Source: Sulfuritalea sp. (GTDB lineage: Bacteria > Pseudomonadota > Gammaproteobacteria > Burkholderiales > Rhodocyclaceae). Taken from it: a stretch of 64,000 nucleotides of DNA. Positions 18,606 to 27,931 of this stretch are shown here, piece by piece. The translations under genes were made by a program, and so were the position numbers. Every line of letters starts with the position of its first letter. Positions within the stretch are counted from its first letter, which is position 1. The notes under the pieces were generated by a model. The model was given only the letters and a program-made list of their open reading frames with translations, searched no databases and had not been told where the DNA came from. Location of the stretch: NCBI GenBank assembly GCA_016710465.1, contig JADJVS010000016.1:248001-312000 (forward strand), given 5' to 3'.

Positions 18606-19508
18606 TCAGAGTGTTCGCCGCATGGCCTGGTGCGGCAACCCGGCTTCGACGAATTCGGGGCCGTCCTCGGCAAAGCCGAATCGACGATAGAAGCCGAGTG
18701 CCGTTGTCTGGGCGTTCAGCGCCAGTTGCGTCATGCCACCGGCGGCGGCCTCTTCGAGAAGCCCTTCGAACAGCGCCCGGCCAACCCCGCGCGCGCGCCA
18801 CTCGGCCAGTACCGCCATGGGTCCGATGTGGCCGTCTGGCAGCAGCCGGCCGGTGCCGATCGGATTGTTCTGCGCGTCGCGGGCCAACACATGGCGGCTC
18901 TGCACGTCGTGGGCGTCCATTTCCAGTTCGCGCGGCACCTTCTGCTCCCGGACGAAAACCGCTTCGCGCACGGCGCGTGCGTCCGAAGCCAATTGCGGCC
19001 AGCCTCCGGCTTCGACGCCGAACTCGACGATATCGACCGGCGTATAGGGCGGCACCAGGTCAAACAACTCGATGATGTCCCGATTGCGCATGCGCACGCA
19101 GCCGATCGATCCGGGGCGCCCCATGGGAGCGGTATCCGGCGAGCCGTGCAGATAGATGTAACGGCGCATCGTGTCGACATTGCCAAGGCGATTGCGCCCC
19201 GGCTCCTTTCCCGAAAGCCAGAGAATGCGCGTGAGCATCCAGTCGCGATCGGGAAACTGTTCCGCCAGTTGCGGCGTCCAGATTTCACCTGTCGGGCGGC
19301 GCCCGCGAAAAACCGTGTTGGATGCCGCCCCGGCGCCAATCTTGGCGCGCACGACATGCCTACCCCGAGGCGTACAGTGGCTGCCTGACAGCTCCCCTGC
19401 CCCGTTCGAGGCCGTTGATACGGAATAGCGCCTCAGCAGTCCGCCGCGTCCATCAAGTAGTTCCAGTGTCTGCCTTGGCAGGCTGACCCGGATATGCAGG
19501 CCCGGCAT
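18606..19508 (-). CDS. Fusion of L,D-transpeptidase (YkuD) and GNAT acetyltransferase
   Basis: This 300-residue two-domain protein has a YkuD-type domain at residues 1-160, with the catalytic set HG (YLHGSPD, about H121) and SIGCVRM (about C137). Residues 168-300 form a GNAT domain with the acetyl-CoA loop RARGVGRALF and the C-terminal GFYRRFGF. No signal peptide is visible, although YkuD enzymes normally act on periplasmic peptidoglycan. The ATG at 19508 overlaps the tadA stop by one base (TGATG); a GTG at 19511 is also possible. Confidence 0.88.
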   Translation of the reverse strand: MPGLHIRVSLPRQTLELLDGRGGLLRRYSVSTASNGAGELSGSHCTPRGRHVVRAKIGAGAASNTVFRGRRPTGEIWTPQLAEQFPDRDWMLTRILWLSGKEPGRNRLGNVDTMRRYIYLHGSPDTAPMGRPGSIGCVRMRNRDIIELFDLVPPYTPVDIVEFGVEAGGWPQLASDARAVREAVFVREQKVPRELEMDAHDVQSRHVLARDAQNNPIGTGRLLPDGHIGPMAVLAEWRARGVGRALFEGLLEEAAAGGMTQLALNAQTTALGFYRRFGFAEDGPEFVEAGLPHQAMRRTL

Positions 19509-19972
19509 CACGCCACCTCGGTGCGTCCGCGCCGCGCGGCGAAGAAGGACGACAGCAGCGCGCCGCAGGAGTCAGCGAGGACGCCACCGGCGACGGTCGC
19601 GTGATGGTTGAGGCGGGACTCGGCAAAGAGATCGATGACGCTGCCGGCAACCCCCGTCTTGGGGTCGAGCGCGCCGAACACGACGCGCCCGATGCGCGCA
19701 TGCATGATGGCGCCGGCGCACATGGCGCAGGGTTCGAGCGTCACGTAGAGCGTGCAGCCCGGCAGCCGGTAGTTGCCGAGCCGGTCGGCGGCATCGCGCA
19801 AGGCCATGATCTCGGCATGCGCGGTCGGATCATGGCGGCCGATCGGCTGGTTCCAGCCGCGGCCGACGATTTCGCCATCATGCACCACGACGCAGCCGAC
19901 CGGCACTTCGCCGGCGGCACCCGCCTGGCGTGCCAGGTCCAAGGCCCGCCCCATGAAATCATCGTCATCCAT
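19508..19972 (-). CDS. tadA: tRNA-specific adenosine deaminase
   Basis: This 154-residue enzyme deaminates the wobble A34 of tRNA-Arg to inosine. Zinc ligands and the catalytic Glu are visible: HAEIMALRD (HAE) and EPCAMCAGAI (PCxxC). The ARIGRVVFGALDPKTGVAGS segment is typical. It starts ATGGATGACGATGAT at 19972 and lies 15 nt downstream of ppdK on the same strand. Confidence 0.95.
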   Translation of the reverse strand: MDDDDFMGRALDLARQAGAAGEVPVGCVVVHDGEIVGRGWNQPIGRHDPTAHAEIMALRDAADRLGNYRLPGCTLYVTLEPCAMCAGAIMHARIGRVVFGALDPKTGVAGSVIDLFAESRLNHHATVAGGVLADSCGALLSSFFAARRGRTEVA

Positions 19973-19987
19973 GGGGCGATTATGGCA

Positions 19988-22783
<2,796 letters not shown>

Positions 22784-22840
22784 TCCGGTTTCTCCCCTTT
22801 GGTCGTGCGCTGAAATGACGCCCTGCACAAAAATGGAAGT

Positions 22841-22859
22841 CTAGCCTTTCCTTGGCTAG
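22841..22859. other. Inverted repeat in the ppdK upstream region
   Basis: CTAGCC and GGCTAG flank a TTTCCTT loop, 58-76 nt upstream of the ppdK start within a 218-nt divergent intergenic region. It could be an operator or mRNA hairpin; no regulator is identified. Confidence 0.3.
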
Positions 22860-23001
22860 TTATTGCAACGAAAAGGTCTATTCGACGGATAAAGAAATTG
22901 CATTGCCTCGCCTGCCCGGCATCCCGGCGCGTCAATGCTGCGGTTCAAGGCCGTTTGATTTAGACTGCATCCCGGTTTTCACATCCGCGCCGGGGATTGC
23001 C

Positions 23002-23709
23002 ATGGATATCGTTCGCCAGAAACAAGTTCGGGAATGGACCCTGCTTGGCCTAGTCGCCACCATGGCCCTGGTGGCAAACCTGCCACGCGCGGCCCTCGAA
23101 TCGATAGGCATCGAACAAGGCTTGCTGATGGCCATGCTGGGCCTGATGGTCGTGTTTGCCTTGTTCCTGTATGTCCGGTTTTTCTTTTTCCTGATCTATT
23201 TCCTGCTGGCGATCGGCGCCAACCTGCCGGAGCAGTGGGCAGCCTCGCTCGGCATCAGCCAGACCCCGATGCTGATCGCCCTGATCGCCATGGTGGCCCT
23301 GTCGGTGCTCAATTACACCGCCAAGGCGCTGCCGACCGGCCTGGAGCCGAAGAAGCGCAAGGAAAATCCGGAAGCGACGCAAATGCTGGTCGACGCCATC
23401 GACAAACGCAACCTGTCGTATTTCAAGACGCTGTTGACCATGGACTTCGATGTCGACCTGCCCAGCCCGGATGGCATGACGCCCTTGATGAAAGCCGCCC
23501 AGAAGGGCGAATTCAAGATGGTGCAGATGCTGATCCGGCGAGGGGCGTCAGCCTTGATCGAGGGGCCTTCCGGCCGTGCCTCGGATGTCGCGCTGAAAGG
23601 CAATTTCCCCAAGGTGGCCGAGTTCCTGACGCGGGTGGAAACAGTGCATGCGGCCGAGGCCGAAAAGCACCAGAGCAAACAGCCCGAGGCCGCGCCGGCG
23701 ATCGCCTGA
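23002..23709 (+). CDS. Membrane protein with ankyrin repeats
   Basis: This 235-residue protein has about four hydrophobic segments in the first 110 residues (starting LLGLVATMALVANL, then GLLMAMLGLMVVFALFLYV, FFFLIYFLLAIG and MLIALIAMVALSVL). A cytoplasmic tail follows with two ankyrin repeats (DKRNLSYFKTLLTMDFDVDL and GEFKMVQMLIRRGASALIEG). CGGGGA precedes the ATG at 23002, which removes a non-conserved 50-residue extension. Function unknown. Confidence 0.82.
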   Translation: MDIVRQKQVREWTLLGLVATMALVANLPRAALESIGIEQGLLMAMLGLMVVFALFLYVRFFFFLIYFLLAIGANLPEQWAASLGISQTPMLIALIAMVALSVLNYTAKALPTGLEPKKRKENPEATQMLVDAIDKRNLSYFKTLLTMDFDVDLPSPDGMTPLMKAAQKGEFKMVQMLIRRGASALIEGPSGRASDVALKGNFPKVAEFLTRVETVHAAEAEKHQSKQPEAAPAIA

Positions 23710-23726
23710 TCGCCAGGAATGATCGA

Positions 23727-24659
23727 TTAACGCGATGCCGCCGGGGTTGCGGTGGCGCTCTGGACTTCCTCGGCACCCTCGACTTCCACGCTCTTGCCGT
23801 CGGCCAGGATCGCCTCTTCAGTGCGCTTGTTCATGATGACGATGCTGATCCGTCGGTTGATCGGGTTGTAGGCGTCCTGCTTGTCGTAGAGCACGGTCGA
23901 CGCCAGGCCGACCACGCGCATCACCTTGGAATCGATCATGCCGCCCGCGATCAGCTCGCGGCGCGAGGAATTGGCGCGGTTGGTCGATAGCTCCCAGTTG
24001 CTGAAGTCGCGGTTGCCGCCGGCGAATGGCTGGGCATCCGTGTGCCCGGACAGGCTGACATGGTTCTCGACCTTGTTCAGCACCTTGCCGATCTCGCGCA
24101 GGATCACCCGGGTATAGGGCTTGACCTCCGAACTCGCGGAATCGAACATCGGCCTGTTCTTTTCATCGACGATCTGGATGCGCAGGCCTTCGCTGGTCAG
24201 GTCCAGCAGCAACTGGTTCTTGAACTGCTTCAGGGTCGGATTGGCGTCGATCATGTTCTCCAGATCGGCCTTCAGCCCTTCCAGGCGCTGGCGTTCCATC
24301 CGCTCGTATTCGGCCTTGAGCTTCTGCAGGTTGATGGTCTTGCGCGGGGCCTCGACATCGCCGGCCTTCACCTGGCCGACCGATGCCGTGAGGTCCTTGC
24401 CGCCGCCCTGAATGATCGATGACGAATCGCCGGAGCCGGAACCGCCGGCCATCGAAACCTTGAGCGGATTCTGGAAGTAATCGGCGATGCCCTGCAGGTC
24501 GGCCTGGGTGGTCGAGCCGAGCAGCCACATCAGCATGAAAAAGGCCATCATCGCCGTGACGAAGTCGGCATAGGCGATCTTCCAGGCGCCGCCGTGCGAC
24601 CCGGCCGCCGTCTTCTTGATCTTCTTGACGACTATCGGTTGCTGGGTATCGTCGCTCAT
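23727..24659 (-). CDS. motB: Flagellar motor stator protein MotB
   Basis: This 310-residue stator subunit has the proton-path Asp in IAYADFVTAMMAFFMLMWLL after a short basic cytoplasmic start. The periplasmic plug/linker region is followed by an OmpA-like peptidoglycan-binding domain (LSGHTDAQPFAGG, SNWELSTNRA). The C terminus (about residues 285-310) is Ala/Glu-rich. It is the second gene of motAB, 28 nt after motA. Confidence 0.96.
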   Translation of the reverse strand: MSDDTQQPIVVKKIKKTAAGSHGGAWKIAYADFVTAMMAFFMLMWLLGSTTQADLQGIADYFQNPLKVSMAGGSGSGDSSSIIQGGGKDLTASVGQVKAGDVEAPRKTINLQKLKAEYERMERQRLEGLKADLENMIDANPTLKQFKNQLLLDLTSEGLRIQIVDEKNRPMFDSASSEVKPYTRVILREIGKVLNKVENHVSLSGHTDAQPFAGGNRDFSNWELSTNRANSSRRELIAGGMIDSKVMRVVGLASTVLYDKQDAYNPINRRISIVIMNKRTEEAILADGKSVEVEGAEEVQSATATPAASR

Positions 24660-24687
24660 GACTCAGCCCTGCGCGCGCCTGCCGGGC

Positions 24688-25545
24688 TCATTTGCCCTTG
24701 CGCGCCTTCAGGTCTTCCTCGAGTTCGATGAAGCGCGGGCGATCGCCCGAGAACAGCACCTTGCGGCCGAACTCCACGGCCACCTGCGGCGCGTAGCCGT
24801 TCATGCTGGCCAGCAACACCGTCTTGATCACCTGATAGATCTTGCCCTCTTCCTCGACCTTCTGCTCCAGTTGCCCGGCGATCGGAGCGACGAAGCCGTA
24901 GGACACAAGGATGCCGAGGAAGGTGCCGACCAGGGCGCCGCCGATCATCTTGCCCAGCACCGCCGGTGGCGCGCCGACAGAACCCATGACGTTGACCACG
25001 CCCATCACCGCCACCACGATGCCGAAGGCCGGCGTCGCGTCCGCCATCTTGGTCACGGCATGCACCGGCACGTGGGCTTCCTGGTGATGGGTCTCGATTT
25101 CGACATCCATCAGGTTTTCTATCTCGAAGGCATTCAGGTTGCCGCCCACCATCATGCGCAGGTAGTCGCAGATGAACTCCATCACATGATGATCCTTCAC
25201 GATCGCCGGGTACTTGCCGAAGATCGGGCTTTCGTCGGGATTCTCGATGTCGTTCTCGATCGACATCAGGCCTTCCTTGCGCACCTTGGACAGTATCTCG
25301 AACAGCATCGCCAGCAAGTCCATGTACAGCGCCTTGTTGAGATGCGAGCCCTTGAACACGGTGGGCAGCGCCGCCAGCGTGGCCTTGACCGCCTTGATGC
25401 CGTTGCCGGCGATGAAGCCGCCGATGGCCAGCCCGAGGATCGCCACGTATTCCATGGGCATCCACAGCGCGGCCAGGCTGCCGTGCACGGCATAGGTGCC
25501 GACCGAGGCCAGGAGGATGACGACGTAGCCGACAATCAGGAGCAT
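24688..25545 (-). CDS. motA: Flagellar motor stator protein MotA
   Basis: This 285-residue proton-channel stator subunit has four membrane helices: the N-terminal pair (LLIVGYVVILLASVGTYAVH, MEYVAILGLAIGGFIAG) and the C-terminal pair (PAFGIVVAVMGVVNVMGSVG and the IGGALVGTFLGILVSYGFVA region). Between them is the cytoplasmic loop that meets FliG. The ATG at 25545 gives the normal MotA N terminus. The motA-motB order is the common flagellar arrangement; the proton type is inferred. Confidence 0.96.
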   Translation of the reverse strand: MLLIVGYVVILLASVGTYAVHGSLAALWMPMEYVAILGLAIGGFIAGNGIKAVKATLAALPTVFKGSHLNKALYMDLLAMLFEILSKVRKEGLMSIENDIENPDESPIFGKYPAIVKDHHVMEFICDYLRMMVGGNLNAFEIENLMDVEIETHHQEAHVPVHAVTKMADATPAFGIVVAVMGVVNVMGSVGAPPAVLGKMIGGALVGTFLGILVSYGFVAPIAGQLEQKVEEEGKIYQVIKTVLLASMNGYAPQVAVEFGRKVLFSGDRPRFIELEEDLKARKGK

Positions 25546-25639
25546 GGGAAACGGATCCGTATGTCGCCGGGGAAAAATCCGGCTGCTTGATTTTGCCCGC
25601 AATCATAACGGCAAAACCTCCCGCATCACCTGCGGCAAG

Positions 25640-25658
25640 TACGGAGCGCAACTCCGTA
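25640..25658. other. Perfect inverted repeat in the motA-cheY1 spacer
   Basis: TACGGAG and CTCCGTA flank the 5-nt loop CGCAA, about 95 nt upstream of motA. On the - strand it includes CTACGGAG, one base off the CTACGTAG that opens the conserved chemotaxis element, but the remaining blocks are not at the right spacing. Confidence 0.4.
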
Positions 25659-25794
25659 GTTGACGCAGTCCGCCGTGCCCGACAGGGGCGCTGTCATGCC
25701 GCGGGCCAGTCGCAATCGCAGGGCCGGCCGGTGTTCGAACGCACCCCAAGGCCAAGCCGACCCAGCGTCCATGCCCCGCCCGCCAAGGCTCCGG

Positions 25795-25860
25795 CTACGT
25801 ATATCCCGCAAGTTGTCGCGTAATTCACGGATAAACAAAAGCCCGCTGCTTTGAGACGAT
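25795..25860 (+). promoter_or_regulatory. Conserved 66-bp chemotaxis upstream element, copy A (cheY1 operon)
   Basis: This copy begins CTACGTA and contains CCGC, GCGTAATTCACGGAT and TGCTTTGAGACGAT at fixed spacing. It aligns without gaps to copies at 47689-47754 (51 of 66 identical) and 62954-63019 on the - strand (46 of 66). It ends 84 nt before the cheY1 ATG. CGTA occurs twice, 21 bp apart, i.e. two helical turns. It is probably an operator/promoter; the binding factor is unknown. Confidence 0.75.
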
Positions 25861-25944
25861 GCCTCGGCGAAAAGAAAGCGGGAGCGGCGCCGTGCGATCC
25901 GGCCCGGCCCCGCCCTGACCGATGCGGATATTGAGGACTGGACT

Positions 25945-26310
25945 ATGAGCACAATCATGCTGGTGGACGATTCGGCGACGATCCTGCTGTCGATCTCGAA
26001 CATCCTGACCAAGGCGGGCTATGCGGTGGAGAAGGCTGGCAACGCGGCCGAGGGGCTGGCCAAGTTCAAGGGCGGGATCAAGGTGGACCTGCTGATCACG
26101 GACCTGAACATGCCGGGGATGAACGGCATCGAATTCATCAAGGAGGTGCGCGGGCTGCCGAACTACAAGTTCATGCCGATCCTGTTCCTGACCACCGAGT
26201 CGCAGCAGGCCAGGCGCATGGAAGCCAAGGCCGCCGGCGCGTCGGGCTGGCTGGTCAAGCCGGCCACGGCGGACGAACTGCTCAACACGATCAAGCTGGT
26301 GCTTCGATAA
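25945..26310 (+). CDS. CheY-like response regulator heading cluster I
   Basis: This 121-residue stand-alone receiver has the acidic pair in LVDDSATILL, the phospho-acceptor Asp in LLITDLNMPGMNG, a Thr switch in LFLTTES and the Lys in WLVKPA. It lacks any output domain. It is the first gene of cluster I, and its last base overlaps the ATG of the next receptor gene. It differs clearly from the second CheY at 55114, so the two probably serve different kinases. Confidence 0.93.
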   Translation: MSTIMLVDDSATILLSISNILTKAGYAVEKAGNAAEGLAKFKGGIKVDLLITDLNMPGMNGIEFIKEVRGLPNYKFMPILFLTTESQQARRMEAKAAGASGWLVKPATADELLNTIKLVLR

Positions 26311-27578
26311 TGAACCGCCAAGCCATGTTCCTGCGATCACTGGCGGTGGCACTCGGCACCGGGCTAGCCGTAGCCGTCCCGGTATTCCTGCTGCATGACT
26401 GGTTCCATGGCAGCCTGCTGCCCGCGCTGGCAATTCCACCCAACTGGGGCGATGCCCTGGGAACGTTCGCGATAGCGTTGGCGCTCTTCGTCGCGCAGCA
26501 TCTGGTCTCCGTGGCGGTGTATCGCGATTGGGAATTCGGGCGGGCCAACGCCGAGAAGGACGCCGCCGAGCGCAATGCCAAGGTGGTGGCCGCCGCCGAC
26601 CAGGTGGCCGGCGAGCTGCGCGGCGTCCAGGGCTTCAACGACGTGGTGCGCGGCCAGCTCAGCGGCGTCGTCTCGGAAACCGAGAAAGCGGCATTCGATA
26701 TTGCCGAACGGCTGCAGTCCATCGACGACATCATTTCCCGACTGGGGACTTACGTCGAAAGCACCACCAATGAATCCTCCCGCCTGTTGCAGTCCGCCGA
26801 GGAGCGCATTGCCCGCAATCGCGACTTGATCCAAACCCTCGAAAGTTACATCCGCGAGCGGGTGGCCTCCGCGCTGGAGGATCGCGAGCGGATTTCCCAC
26901 GTCGTCAAGGAGGCGCGCTCCCTGAGCGCCCTGGTCGACCTGATCCGCAACATCTCCGGCCAGACCAACCTGCTGGCCTTGAACGCCGCGATCGAGGCGG
27001 CCCGCGCTGGAGACGCCGGGCGCGGCTTCGCCGTCGTGGCCGACGAGGTGCGCAAGCTGTCGCGCGCCACCGACGAGGCCGTCGGCCAGATCAGCAGCGG
27101 TATCGAGGCGGTTGCCGACTCGATCGAGGCCCAGTTCGAGGAGAAGCTGTCCAAGGACAACGCGGCGAACGAGCGCGAAGCCCTGGAGAGCTTTGCCACC
27201 CAGCTCGACGATCTAGGCCGCAGCTACAAGGAAGTGACCGAGCATGGCGCCGGCGTGATGGCGACGATCACCGAGAGCAGCCGTCAACTCGCCGACATGT
27301 TCATGTCCGCCCTGGCCAGCGTGCAGTTCCAGGATGTGACGCGACAGCAGATCGAACAAGTGGCGGATGCCCTCAATCGCCTCGACGGACACACCCGCAT
27401 GCTGGCCGAACGCCTGGCCCAGCTTGAAGATCCCGCGTTCGAACTGCAACCGCTGGCGGCCCATCTCGACCAGATCTACAGCAACTACGTGATGGATTCG
27501 CAGCGCAACACGCACAACAGCGTGGCACACGGCGGCAGCGCCGAAGTCAAGGCCAATCCGAAAGTCGAACTGTTCTAG
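26310..27578 (+). CDS. Methyl-accepting-type receptor with CheZ-like phosphatase motif
   Basis: This 422-residue protein has two N-terminal hydrophobic segments with almost no periplasmic loop and a receptor signalling hairpin (SGQTNLLALNAAIEAARAG, then GRGFAVVADEVRKLS). Its C-terminal helix contains QFQDVTRQQIEQ. D342 and Q346 (DxxxQ) have the spacing of the CheZ phosphatase pair (DLTGQ). The protein ends NPKVELF, similar to the KKIELF end of CheD here. It lies between cheY1 and a STAS gene, so it may dephosphorylate CheY1; this is inference. Confidence 0.85.
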   Translation: MNRQAMFLRSLAVALGTGLAVAVPVFLLHDWFHGSLLPALAIPPNWGDALGTFAIALALFVAQHLVSVAVYRDWEFGRANAEKDAAERNAKVVAAADQVAGELRGVQGFNDVVRGQLSGVVSETEKAAFDIAERLQSIDDIISRLGTYVESTTNESSRLLQSAEERIARNRDLIQTLESYIRERVASALEDRERISHVVKEARSLSALVDLIRNISGQTNLLALNAAIEAARAGDAGRGFAVVADEVRKLSRATDEAVGQISSGIEAVADSIEAQFEEKLSKDNAANEREALESFATQLDDLGRSYKEVTEHGAGVMATITESSRQLADMFMSALASVQFQDVTRQQIEQVADALNRLDGHTRMLAERLAQLEDPAFELQPLAAHLDQIYSNYVMDSQRNTHNSVAHGGSAEVKANPKVELF

Positions 27579-27588
27579 GAGCGTCCCG

Positions 27589-27918
27589 ATGGAATTCATA
27601 TCGCAAACCACCGCCGCCGGAGCCACGCGAATCACCGTGGAGGGCGACCTCGGCATCTACCACGCGGACGAGATCAAGCAGCGCCTGATCGAGGGCGTTC
27701 GCGCCCATCCGGTGCTTGAACTCGACTTGTCGCATGTCGGCGAAATGGATACCGCCGGTTTCCAGTTGCTGGCCATGGCCAAGCGCGAAAGCGAGCGCCT
27801 GGGCAGCGTGTTGCGCATCGTCGGGCACAGCGCCGCGGTGCGCGAGGTGATCGAATTTTTCAACATGGTGGCCTTTTTCGGCGACCCGCTGGTGATTCCC
27901 GCCGGCGAACAAGGCTGA
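27589..27918 (+). CDS. STAS-domain protein of the chemotaxis operon
   Basis: This 109-residue single-domain protein has the anti-sigma-antagonist-like fold signature VEGDLGIYHADEIK and LDLSHVGEMDTAGFQLLAMA. A Thr (not Ser) occupies the position phosphorylated in SpoIIAA-type proteins. It is 10 nt after the CheZ-like receptor and 13 nt before cheA1. No cognate anti-sigma kinase is nearby, so a scaffold or adaptor role in the cheA1 system is more likely. Confidence 0.88.
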   Translation: MEFISQTTAAGATRITVEGDLGIYHADEIKQRLIEGVRAHPVLELDLSHVGEMDTAGFQLLAMAKRESERLGSVLRIVGHSAAVREVIEFFNMVAFFGDPLVIPAGEQG

Positions 27919-27931
27919 CAGGGAGCAGGCA

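Larger units (their letters stand above)
25546..25944. other. 399-nt divergent intergenic region motA / cheY1
   Basis: No convincing gene is present; short ORFs here are compositional. The region holds a small hairpin (25640-25658), the 66-bp conserved element (25795-25860) and then 84 nt of leader before cheY1. It should contain promoters for both motAB and cluster I. Confidence 0.7.

Noticed and set aside
22852..23001. 50-residue N-terminal extension of the membrane ankyrin protein
   Set aside because: No ribosome site, and the ATG at 23002 with CGGGGA upstream starts just before the first membrane helix.
25620..25660. Fourth copy of the 66-bp element upstream of motA on the - strand (CTACGGAGTTG, then TTGCCGC)
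   Set aside because: The opening block has a mismatch and the following blocks are displaced by about three bases; similarity may be chance.
25811..25837. Sigma28 (FliA) promoter in element copy A (GCAAGTTG, 11 nt, ACGGATAA)
   Set aside because: Spacing fits and the boxes match 5/8 and 6/8, but in copies B and C the matches fall to about half, and the best-conserved block CTACGTA is not part of a FliA promoter. It is kept only as an alternative reading of the element.
25660..25854. Small Arg/Ser-rich ORF in the motA-cheY1 spacer
   Set aside because: No ribosome site, biased composition, and it overlaps the conserved regulatory element.
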